Under the pieces are notes generated by a model that was not told the origin of the DNA, did no database searches, and was given only the letters and a program-made list of their open reading frames with translations. DNA of 64,000 nucleotides. Origin: Aureibaculum sp. 2308TA14-22 (GTDB lineage: Bacteria; Bacteroidota; Bacteroidia; Flavobacteriales; Flavobacteriaceae). The DNA lies in the NCBI RefSeq assembly GCF_040538665.1, contig NZ_JBEWXT010000001.1, forward strand, positions 1,700,501 to 1,764,500, in the 5' to 3' direction. The translations under genes and the position numbers were made by a program. This document shows positions 9,031 to 18,125 of the stretch, one piece after another; the stretch's first letter is position 1; each line of letters begins with the position of its first letter.

Positions 9031-11958
9031 ATGCCAGTAACAACCAATACACATCTACAAAAATTAGCAGAAAAACTGGCTGGCGAACTCTTTTATGACG
9101 ATTTACATAAAAGTATTTATGCCACGGACGCTTCCGTGTATCGGAAAATTCCGTTAGCTGTTGCATTTCCTAAGCATATCGACGACCTAAAAATCCTTAT
9201 AGATTTTGCCCAAACCAATCAGATTACGTTAATACCGAGGGCGGCAGGTACATCACTGGCCGGACAATGTGTGGGTGATGGTATTGTGGTAGATATTTCA
9301 AAACATTTTACCGAGATTCTCGCATTTGACGAAAATGCTAAAACCATTACGGTACAACCTGGCATTGTAAGAGACGAGCTCAATCTTTACCTGAAACCTT
9401 ACGGATTGTTTTTTGGTCCCAACACCTCAACTAGTAATCGCTGCATGATTGGCGGTATGGTAGGCAACAACTCTTCTGGAACTACTTCTATTCAATACGG
9501 TGTTACACGTGATAAAATTATTAAATTAAATACTTTACTTTCAGATGGTTCAGAAGTATTATTTAAATCATTAAGTAAAAAAGAATTTAAACAAAAAAGT
9601 GTTGGACATAAATTAGAAAACAGTATTTATGCTACCCTTTTACATGAGTTATCCAACAAAGAAAATCAACAAGAAATTGTAAACGAATTTCCGAAACCTT
9701 CTATTCATAGAAGAAATACAGGCTATGCAATTGACGAGTTATTAAATACTGATGCTTTTACGGATGCTGAAGAAAACATCAATATCGCTAAACTACTCTG
9801 CGGAAGCGAAGGTACATTGGCATTTACAACTGCTATTACCTTACAATTAGACGACTTACCTCCACCAAAAAGCCTAGTGGTTGCAGTACATTTTAAGAGT
9901 ATTCAAGAAAGCTTAGAAGCTACGGTTATAGCCATGAAGCACAATTTATATACCTGTGAATTGATGGACAAAACCATACTTGATTGTACCAAAAATAATC
10001 GCGAGCAACTAAAAAACAGGTATTTTGTTGAAGGCGACCCAGAAGCGATATTGTTACTAGAAATCAAAGCTGATTCTGACGAAGAAACCAACAGGTTAGC
10101 CGACATTTTAATTGCCGACTTGCAGCAACACAAGTTCGGTTATGCCTATCCTAAATTAGTTAATGAAGACAGCTTAAAAGCCGCTGAACTCCGCAAAGCT
10201 GGACTGGGATTATTAGGAAACATAGTAGGCGATAATAAAGCCGTGGCTTGTATAGAAGATACTGCAGTCGATTTAAACGACTTACCCGCTTATATCAAGG
10301 AATTTACCGCAATGATGGACAGTTATGGGCAAAAAGCGGTGTATTACGCCCATGCTGGAGCTGGGGAATTGCACCTCCGCCCCATTCTGAACCTTAAAAA
10401 ATCAGATGATGTGGTGCTGTTTAAAACGATAACCACTGAAACTGCCAAACTCGTAAAGAAATATAAAGGTTCTTTTAGTGGCGAACACGGTGATGGTATT
10501 GTGCGTGGCGAATTTATTCCACTCATGATTGGTGATAAAAATTACGAATTGCTCAAACGTATTAAACATGCTTTTGATCCCAATAACATTTTTAATAAAG
10601 GAAAGATTGTGGATGCTTTTCCGATGGATGAATCGTTACGGTACAAAATTGACCGAAAAGAGCCTGAAATTGGAACCCTAATGGATTTTTCAGATTCTGA
10701 AGGCATTTTAAAAGCAGCAGAAAAATGTAATGGCTCAGGCGATTGCCGCAAAACCACTAACATGGGCGGAATGATGTGTCCGAGTTACAGAGCCACCTTA
10801 GATGAAAAAGATACCACAAGAGCAAGAGCCAATGCCTTACGGGAATTTTTAACGAACGGAACAGATAAAACCAACAAGTTTGACAATGCAGAACTCAAAA
10901 AAGTTTTTGACTTATGTTTGAGCTGTAAAGCCTGTGCCAGTGAATGTCCTAGTAATGTGGATGTCGCCAGTTTTAAAGCGGAATTTTTATACCAATATCA
11001 GAAGGTTAATAAACCTTCGTTTAGCACTAAAATGTTTGCCAATAATGTAAAATACAACAAGCTAGGCAGTATTTTTCCGACATTGACCAATGCTATTTTA
11101 AATACTTCGATATCTAAAAATATTATGGGCATTGCCAAGGAACGGAGCATACCCAAATTAGCAAAACAAACCTTAAAAAAGTGGATTAAACAAAATGAGT
11201 CCGAATTAAAACCAGCACAACCCGCAAAAGGAACACTAACCCTTTTTTGTGATGAATTTACCAATTTTTTTGATGTTCAGGTTGGTGTTGATGCCATACA
11301 ATTACTGTCCAAATTAGGCTACAATATCAATTTTATTAATCATGTAGAAAGTGGTAGAAGCCATATTTCTAAAGGTTTTTTAGATGAAGCCAAAGCATTA
11401 GTCGATAAAAATGTTGCTGTTTTTAAGGATAATATTGATAAAGACAATCCACTTATTGGGCTAGAACCTTCCGCTATTTTATCATTTAGAGATGAATACT
11501 TACGCCTAGCAGATGATAAAGAAGCGGCCAAATCTCTAGCAACGCATGTGTTTACTATTGAGGAATTTTTGAATCAAGAAATTGCAAAAGGAAATATTAC
11601 TTCTGCACAATTTACTGGTCAATCCAAAGAAATAAAAATTCATGGGCATTGTCATCAGAAGGCATTATCTAGTATTTCAAACACGTTTGCCATGTTAAAT
11701 TTACCCGAAAATTACAACGTAACCATTATAAATTCCGGTTGTTGTGGAATGGCAGGATCCTTCGGTTATGAAAAAGAGCATTATAAATTGAGCATGCAAG
11801 TTGGCGAGCAATCACTCTTTTCAAAAATTAGAAAATTCGATCCTCAAACCGAAATTTCTGCTGCTGGTACCAGTTGTCGACATCAAATTTATGATGGAAC
11901 GGAAAAGGTGGCGTTGCATCCGGTGCAGCTGCTTTTGAAGGCTTTGAAACAGGTTTAA
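9031..11958 (+). CDS. FAD-binding and Fe-S (GlpC-like) oxidoreductase
   Basis: A 975-residue fusion of a D-lactate dehydrogenase/glycolate oxidase-type flavoprotein with an iron-sulfur subunit, comparable to E. coli YdiJ. The N-terminal half holds the FAD-binding domain (PRAAGTSLAGQCVGDG near residue 70) and the FAD-linked oxidase C-terminal domain (SGEHGDGIVRGEF). The Fe-S part has C-x5-C...C-P around residues 566-583 and a full C-x2-C-x2-C-x3-C-P set at about 630-641 (CLSCKACASECP). The C-terminus carries cysteine-rich motifs of heterodisulfide-reductase type (HGHCHQ, SGCCGMAGSFG). It likely oxidises a 2-hydroxy acid and passes electrons to the quinone pool; the exact substrate cannot be read from sequence. 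Confidence 0.9.
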   Translation: MPVTTNTHLQKLAEKLAGELFYDDLHKSIYATDASVYRKIPLAVAFPKHIDDLKILIDFAQTNQITLIPRAAGTSLAGQCVGDGIVVDISKHFTEILAFDENAKTITVQPGIVRDELNLYLKPYGLFFGPNTSTSNRCMIGGMVGNNSSGTTSIQYGVTRDKIIKLNTLLSDGSEVLFKSLSKKEFKQKSVGHKLENSIYATLLHELSNKENQQEIVNEFPKPSIHRRNTGYAIDELLNTDAFTDAEENINIAKLLCGSEGTLAFTTAITLQLDDLPPPKSLVVAVHFKSIQESLEATVIAMKHNLYTCELMDKTILDCTKNNREQLKNRYFVEGDPEAILLLEIKADSDEETNRLADILIADLQQHKFGYAYPKLVNEDSLKAAELRKAGLGLLGNIVGDNKAVACIEDTAVDLNDLPAYIKEFTAMMDSYGQKAVYYAHAGAGELHLRPILNLKKSDDVVLFKTITTETAKLVKKYKGSFSGEHGDGIVRGEFIPLMIGDKNYELLKRIKHAFDPNNIFNKGKIVDAFPMDESLRYKIDRKEPEIGTLMDFSDSEGILKAAEKCNGSGDCRKTTNMGGMMCPSYRATLDEKDTTRARANALREFLTNGTDKTNKFDNAELKKVFDLCLSCKACASECPSNVDVASFKAEFLYQYQKVNKPSFSTKMFANNVKYNKLGSIFPTLTNAILNTSISKNIMGIAKERSIPKLAKQTLKKWIKQNESELKPAQPAKGTLTLFCDEFTNFFDVQVGVDAIQLLSKLGYNINFINHVESGRSHISKGFLDEAKALVDKNVAVFKDNIDKDNPLIGLEPSAILSFRDEYLRLADDKEAAKSLATHVFTIEEFLNQEIAKGNITSAQFTGQSKEIKIHGHCHQKALSSISNTFAMLNLPENYNVTIINSGCCGMAGSFGYEKEHYKLSMQVGEQSLFSKIRKFDPQTEISAAGTSCRHQIYDGTEKVALHPVQLLLKALKQV

Positions 11959-12022
11959 TTTTGTTTTTTTGTGAGTTATCAATTATATTAATCCTGATTA
12001 TTCGTTTTATTTCATAGATGGT

Positions 12023-12163
12023 TCGTCACCCTGAACTTGTTTATTCATTAATTACTTATTAATTTTGATAGAATTCATGAATCTTCGATTTCAGGGTCGC
12101 ATTTATTAAAAACTTGTATGTAAAATAGAAATGTGATGCTGAAACGAGTTCAGCATGACGTTA
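12023..12163 (+). repeat. Dispersed 141-bp repeat, copy A
   Basis: This region is the inverted counterpart of 28835-28975. The first 80 or so bases are identical, the remaining 60 diverge in the middle and become near-identical again at the end. Internally ACCCTGAA pairs with TTCAGGGT, and ATGCTGAA with TTCAGCAT. Such CCCTGA/TCAGCATGAC repeats occur widely in Flavobacteriaceae intergenic DNA. Confidence 0.85.
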
Positions 12164-12219
12164 CCCGAGATTATTACGAATTACGAATATTCAATATTAC
12201 TATTTCAAATAATATAAAA

Positions 12220-13312
<1,093 letters not shown>

Positions 13313-13367
13313 AAAGTTTAGTTTTAGTGATTAATAGTTAGTAATGACGTTCCAATTGTCTAATAAC

Positions 13368-13395
13368 ACACCCCTAACCCCTCTCAAGAGGGGAA
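13368..13395. repeat. CCCCT/AGGGG hairpin repeat, copy 1
   Basis: ACACCCCTAA is followed by a perfect stem CCCCTCT/AGAGGGG (13378-13393) with a 2-base loop. Related elements are at 55570-55596 and, inside a gene, at about 31580-31613. Just downstream, 13411-13437 holds degenerate ACTG-type short repeats abutting the lepB stop codon. Confidence 0.65.
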
Positions 13396-13436
13396 CAACA
13401 ACCTCCATAAACTGGAGACTGCGAACTGAATACTGT

Positions 13437-15002
13437 CTACTCTTTTTTCTTTCTTTTTCTAAAAAAGTCAAATGCAAACCAAAGCACTACTAAACCAATA
13501 AACCATTTGAAATATGAAACAGGTTTTCCGTTACCACCAACGGTTGTAAAGAAACGTTCCCAACGTGGACTCCAGCCTTCCCAGCTCATCCAAATTAACA
13601 CGGGCTTACCGACCACATGGTCAAAGGGTACATATCCCCAAGCACGTGCATCTAACGAATTTTGACGGTTATCTCCCATCATCCAATAATAATCTTGTTT
13701 AAACGTGTAGTTATCTGTATCTTTTCCGTTGATAAGGATTTCATCACCGTTTATTATCAAATTATTACGTTCATACTCTCTAATCAATCTTTTATAAAAA
13801 GGGATGCTTTCTTTTGTCAATTTAACAGTTTCTCCTTTTTTAGGAATATAAATAGGTCCAAAATTGTCTGTATTCCATCCCAAAGAAGGTACTTGTGGAA
13901 AAACACCTCCATCTCTACCTTTGGGTTGTATTGTTTTTGTAACACTTTTCACGGCAGGATTTTTAGCGATTAAAGCAGCCTCCTCATCCGTCAAGGTTAA
14001 AAAATAATTGCCATCTTGCATTCTACCACCTTCCCTAACATTGTATCTACCACTTAAAGCTGCTGGACTTATAGCCTGACCACCAGTATTAACTGAAAAA
14101 TTATACTGTATTTTGGCTCTATCATTGTAGGTAGTTCGCTCTCCGTTGATGTAAATATAACCATCACGAATCTCTAAGGAATCCCCAGCTACGGCAACAC
14201 AACGTTTTACCAAATTTGTCTTTTTATCAATAGGTTTATAGTAATTTCTATCAGGATTGAATTTGTTCATATCCAACAAGGTATCCGCAGGTTGGTTGAA
14301 GACTACAATATCGTTGCGTTTTATTTTTTGAAAACCTGGCAATCGCATATAAGGTAACTGCAATTTGTTTTTCCACGAAGTTTCTTTTTTCTCAATACGA
14401 TCATCAAAAAGGTAAGATTTACTATTAGTGAATGGGATAGTATCATGTACCATGGGCAATGCCACGGTTGTCATAGGCACCCTAGCTCCATAATGGAATT
14501 TACTTACAAAAAGGAAATCACCTATTAACAATGTCTTTTCTAATGAAGAAGACGGAATGGTATAAGGCTGCATAACATACGTATGTACCAGAGTTGCCGC
14601 AATTATTGCAAAAACAATAGAACTAATCCATTCTCCTGCAGTTGTTCTTGGTGTTAAACTTCTATCCTCAATATACTCAACATCTGTAGCATAATTAATA
14701 TAGTAAATATAAAACCCAAGTGTTAAAATGACTAAGATAGTATCTAACCTTGAGTTTCGACCAAAACTTCTGATGGTCTCAACCCAAACCACGGGGAACA
14801 TCAATAAATTAACGATAGGAATAAACAATAGAATTACCCACCACCAAGGGCGATTGATAATTTTCATTAAAACTACAGCATTATAAATAGGAATTGCTGC
14901 TTCCCAAGCCCTTCGACCCGCTTTTACATATAATTTCCAAGTTCCTAAAAAGTGGATTACTTGTATAACTAGAAAAAATATAAACCATTCTGTAAAAGTC
15001 AT
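13437..15002 (-). CDS. lepB: Signal peptidase I, long Bacteroidota form
   Basis: Removes signal peptides from exported proteins at the outer face of the inner membrane. Residues 1-110 form several extra membrane helices (DUF5684-like) not found in E. coli LepB. The catalytic serine lies in YTIPSSSLEKTLLIGD (near residue 155) and the general-base lysine in NLVKRCVAVAGDSLEI (near 265). The last box, MMGDNRQNSLDARAWGYV, is also intact. A C-terminal membrane helix precedes a basic tail. At 521 residues it is long compared with proteobacterial enzymes but usual for this phylum. It follows dapB by 34 bases. Confidence 0.95.
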   Translation of the reverse strand: MTFTEWFIFFLVIQVIHFLGTWKLYVKAGRRAWEAAIPIYNAVVLMKIINRPWWWVILLFIPIVNLLMFPVVWVETIRSFGRNSRLDTILVILTLGFYIYYINYATDVEYIEDRSLTPRTTAGEWISSIVFAIIAATLVHTYVMQPYTIPSSSLEKTLLIGDFLFVSKFHYGARVPMTTVALPMVHDTIPFTNSKSYLFDDRIEKKETSWKNKLQLPYMRLPGFQKIKRNDIVVFNQPADTLLDMNKFNPDRNYYKPIDKKTNLVKRCVAVAGDSLEIRDGYIYINGERTTYNDRAKIQYNFSVNTGGQAISPAALSGRYNVREGGRMQDGNYFLTLTDEEAALIAKNPAVKSVTKTIQPKGRDGGVFPQVPSLGWNTDNFGPIYIPKKGETVKLTKESIPFYKRLIREYERNNLIINGDEILINGKDTDNYTFKQDYYWMMGDNRQNSLDARAWGYVPFDHVVGKPVLIWMSWEGWSPRWERFFTTVGGNGKPVSYFKWFIGLVVLWFAFDFFRKRKKKE

Positions 15003-15036
15003 ATTTACTGTTTTTTATTTTGAATTATTACTATTA

Positions 15037-15738
15037 TCAAATACCTAACACGTCCTTCATTGTAAAAACGCCTTTTTTATCCTTAAGCCATTCGGCAGCA
15101 ATTACTGCACCAAGAGCAAATCCGTCCCTATTTTTAGCAGTATGGGTAATTTCAATTTCATCAACGCCAGATGTATAAGAAACAACATGTGTACCTGGCA
15201 CATTCTCTATACGTTTAGATGTTATTGGTATAGCTTTCTCATCGTCCGTTACATCTAAACTCCATTTTTCTTTTGAAGTTTGCTCAATAACAGCCTCAGC
15301 CAAAGTAATGGCTGTACCGCTAGGAGCGTCCAATTTTTGTATATGATGCGTTTCTTCTAAACTTACATTATATACATCAAAATTCTTCATTAGCTTAGCC
15401 AGTTGCTGGTTCAATTCAAAAAACAAATTGACCCCTAAACTGTAATTGGATGCATAAATAAATGCTCCATTTTTCATTTTACAATTCTCAATAGCTTTAT
15501 CAAAATTATCCAACCAACCTGTTGTACCTGAAATAACTGGAACCCTTTTATTAAAGCATAAATTTATATTGTTAAAAGCCTCGTTTGGCACACTGAAATC
15601 TATAGCAACATCCGCTTCTGACAAATCAAAATCGGCAGTATCCACATCAATTTTAGCCACAATAGTATGACCTCTTTCTATTGCAATCCTTTCAATGGTT
15701 TTACCCATTTTACCATATCCGAATAAAGCGATGTTCAT
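15037..15738 (-). CDS. dapB: 4-hydroxy-tetrahydrodipicolinate reductase
   Basis: NAD(P)H-dependent reductase of the diaminopimelate/lysine route, supplying peptidoglycan precursors. The Rossmann motif GYGKMGK is at residues 7-13 and the catalytic block EETHHIQKLDAPSGTAI near 128-144 contains the paired histidines and lysine. At 233 residues it is a short DapB as in other Bacteroidota. It lies 9 bases downstream of the DUF5683 gene in the parAB cluster. Confidence 0.95.
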   Translation of the reverse strand: MNIALFGYGKMGKTIERIAIERGHTIVAKIDVDTADFDLSEADVAIDFSVPNEAFNNINLCFNKRVPVISGTTGWLDNFDKAIENCKMKNGAFIYASNYSLGVNLFFELNQQLAKLMKNFDVYNVSLEETHHIQKLDAPSGTAITLAEAVIEQTSKEKWSLDVTDDEKAIPITSKRIENVPGTHVVSYTSGVDEIEITHTAKNRDGFALGAVIAAEWLKDKKGVFTMKDVLGI

Positions 15739-15747
15739 TTGGCTAAA

Positions 15748-16329
15748 TTAAAAATTAAAACTGATTGTTGCACCGAATACCGCTTGATTTGTTGCGGGTA
15801 TCGTAAAAATTGTGGGATTAAACGAAATATTGGTATTTAAAGCTTTATCTGGTAAATGTGCATCAACATTGGCTTCAATAATATTTAAAATATATAACCC
15901 AATGGTTATAAATAATGACAAATCTCTATTCTTTTTATAAAAATTCTGAGCACGTTCCAAACTGGCTTCCGTTAGCTGCGGTTTTTCTCCAGTTCCATCA
16001 AATTCATGAGGTCTATTGGCAAGTTCAAGTTTAAATGCCTCTCTATATTTATTGTATTTGTTGTTGTTATCTATATAAAAATAAGTGCCTGTACCCACTG
16101 CAGCCCAAACTATAGGTGCTTTCCAGTACTTTTTATTATAGACTTGACCTAAACCAGGAAAAACTGCAGAATAAAATGCCGCTTTTGAAGGGGCCAGTAT
16201 ATTTATTTCATCTGCTACAAAAGAGGTGTCTATTTTACTGACTTTTAATTTAGAGGGAATTGTGTCTTGTGCAAAAACCGTCGCAAAAGAACTTATAAAA
16301 AAAATAGTATAGACACACCATTTGAACAT
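15748..16329 (-). CDS. DUF5683 domain membrane protein
   Basis: A 193-residue protein of unknown function, with a signal peptide (residues 1-20, ending VFAQ), then the conserved block PSKAAFYSAVFPGLGQVYNKKYWKAPIVWAA split over residues 49-79, and membrane segments. It begins immediately after the parB stop codon (16329/16330), so it is co-transcribed. DUF5683 genes are conserved between parB and dapB in Flavobacteriaceae; an envelope role is inferred from the signal peptide and the neighbours. Confidence 0.85.
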   Translation of the reverse strand: MFKWCVYTIFFISSFATVFAQDTIPSKLKVSKIDTSFVADEINILAPSKAAFYSAVFPGLGQVYNKKYWKAPIVWAAVGTGTYFYIDNNNKYNKYREAFKLELANRPHEFDGTGEKPQLTEASLERAQNFYKKNRDLSLFITIGLYILNIIEANVDAHLPDKALNTNISFNPTIFTIPATNQAVFGATISFNF

Positions 16330-17223
16330 CTATTGCAATAGCTTTTTAATGCGATTAAAATCTTCTTGAGAATTGAAAGGAATTTCAATTTTTCCTTTAT
16401 TTTCTCCTGAAAGTTTTATTTTTACGGTATTCCCCACAAAATCACTAATCTCTTTAGTACTTTGCTTAATGTAGTCTGGAACAGTATTAGTGATAGTAAT
16501 TTTCTCATTGGTTTTACCATCACGTACATTTTTCACCAATTGTTCAGTTTGTCTTACAGAAAGGTTGTTTTTGATAATTTTTTCATAAATATCTAGTTGC
16601 TTAACAAAATTATCGACACCAATTAAGGCTCTACCATGCCCCATAGACAAAAATCCGTCACGCATACCTGTTTGAATAATGGGATCTAACTTTAACAATC
16701 GTAAATAGTTAGTAACCGTTGACCTATCTTTACCCACACGCTTACTCAATTCTTCTTGTGTTAGATTAATTTCGTCAATTAAGCGTTGGTATGACAAAGC
16801 TACTTCAATAGGATCAAGATCTTTTCGCTGAATATTTTCAACCAATGCCATCTCAAGCATCTCTTGATCATTAGCTAGCCTTATGTAAGCAGGTATGGTT
16901 TTTAAACCAATCAATTTTGAAGCTCTAAAACGCCGTTCACCAGATACTAATTGAAACTTATTTCCATCCAATTTTCTGACAGTAATTGGCTGTATTACGC
17001 CTAATTCTTTTATAGAACTAGCTAACTCTCTTAAGTCTTCTTCATTAAAATAGGTTCTTGGTTGAAAAGGATTCACTTCAATTGAAACCAAATCAATTTC
17101 GACAATACTACCAACTAATTTATCAGCATTTTTATCTCTTACAGAACGAATATCTTCAACAGGGTCTTTTAGCAATGCGGAAAGCCCTCTACCCAATGCT
17201 TGTTTTTTAACAGCTTTAGCCAT
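16330..17223 (-). CDS. parB: Chromosome partitioning protein ParB
   Basis: CTP-dependent parS-binding protein of chromosome segregation. The N-terminal domain has NPFQPR (residues 52-57) and the CTP-binding box GERRFRASKLIGL; ENIQRKDLDPIEVALSY follows, and a helix-turn-helix is seen in LTQEELSKRVGKDRSTVTN. The C-terminal dimerisation part ends IKKLLQ. Length 297 is normal. It overlaps the end of parA by eight bases. No good 16-bp parS palindrome was found by eye in the window. Confidence 0.95.
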   Translation of the reverse strand: MAKAVKKQALGRGLSALLKDPVEDIRSVRDKNADKLVGSIVEIDLVSIEVNPFQPRTYFNEEDLRELASSIKELGVIQPITVRKLDGNKFQLVSGERRFRASKLIGLKTIPAYIRLANDQEMLEMALVENIQRKDLDPIEVALSYQRLIDEINLTQEELSKRVGKDRSTVTNYLRLLKLDPIIQTGMRDGFLSMGHGRALIGVDNFVKQLDIYEKIIKNNLSVRQTEQLVKNVRDGKTNEKITITNTVPDYIKQSTKEISDFVGNTVKIKLSGENKGKIEIPFNSQEDFNRIKKLLQ

Positions 17224-17986
17224 TCTTGTTCTTTTTTAAAATTTCGTGTGCTAAGTTAATATAATTTACCGCACCTTTACTGGTAGCATCATACGCAATA
17301 ATGCTTTCGCCATAACTCGGTGCTTCGCCCAAGCGGATATTTCGCTGAATAATGGTTTTAAAAACCATATTCTGAAAATGTTTTTTTACTTCGGCAACTA
17401 CTTGATTTGATAATCTGAGCCGCGAATCGTACATAGTGAGCAACAATCCTTCAATGTCTAACTCAGGATTATGGACTTTCTGAACACTTTTTATTGTGTT
17501 TAATAGCTTTCCTAGACCTTCTAGGGCATAATACTCACATTGAATAGGAATAATAACAGAATCGGCTGATGTTAAGGCATTTAAGGTAATCAATCCTAAA
17601 GAAGGGGCACAATCAATTAGAATAAAATCGTATTGATCCTTAACTTCTTCAATAGCTTGTTTGAGCATGTACTCACGCTCATCCTTATCTACCAATTCTA
17701 ATTCTATAGCCACTAAATCAATATGCGATGGTACAACATCTACATTGGGTGAATTAGTTGTGACTATTGCGTCTTTACTATTTACAGAGTGCTCCAGCAA
17801 CTGATAAGTACCCGCGGTAACAGCCTCTACATCAATACCCAAACCAGAAGTTGCATTGGCTTGTGGGTCGGCATCAATCAATAAAACCTTTTTCTCTAAA
17901 ACTCCAAGAGCAGCAGCTAAATTAACTGTTGTGGTAGTTTTACCAACACCACCTTTTTGATTTGCAACGGCTATTATTTTCCCCAT
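17216..17986 (-). CDS. parA: Chromosome partitioning ATPase ParA/Soj
   Basis: Deviant Walker ATPase that positions ParB-parS complexes. The deviant Walker A motif is KGGVGKTTT at about residues 10-18, Walker B is DFILIDCAPS, and DPQANATSG is also intact. The start is set at ATG 17986 (MGKIIAVANQKGG), three codons after an alternative ATG at 17995. It is the first gene of the leftward cluster parA-parB-DUF5683-dapB-lepB. A terminator of the upstream M16 gene separates it from the next transcription unit. Confidence 0.95.
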   Translation of the reverse strand: MGKIIAVANQKGGVGKTTTTVNLAAALGVLEKKVLLIDADPQANATSGLGIDVEAVTAGTYQLLEHSVNSKDAIVTTNSPNVDVVPSHIDLVAIELELVDKDEREYMLKQAIEEVKDQYDFILIDCAPSLGLITLNALTSADSVIIPIQCEYYALEGLGKLLNTIKSVQKVHNPELDIEGLLLTMYDSRLRLSNQVVAEVKKHFQNMVFKTIIQRNIRLGEAPSYGESIIAYDATSKGAVNYINLAHEILKKNKNG

Positions 17987-18064
17987 TAATTGCATTAAAT
18001 TTTAGGCTATAAAAATACAACTATTTATGAGTTATTGAAATGAAGTTGTAAACAAAACATGAAC

Positions 18065-18103
18065 AAAAAACTGCCTTAGGATTGTTTCCAATCACTAAGG
18101 CAG
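18065..18103 (-). terminator. Intrinsic terminator of the M16 peptidase gene
   Basis: CTGCCTTAG and CTAAGGCAG, extended by GATTG/CAATC with one unpaired base, form a strong hairpin. On the minus strand it is followed by six T residues. It lies 23 bases after the stop of the peptidase gene. Confidence 0.85.
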
Positions 18104-18125
18104 CCTATTAGAATGTTAATAAGTT

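Noticed and set aside
12133-12219. N-terminal extension of the small membrane protein at 12220
   Set aside because: It lies partly inside the dispersed repeat and is not hydrophobic or conserved in style; the ATG at 12220 fits a membrane-protein start better.
17996-18125. Region upstream of parA searched for a parS site
   Set aside because: Only the terminator palindrome was found; there is no match to TGTTTCACGTGAAACA or close variants.
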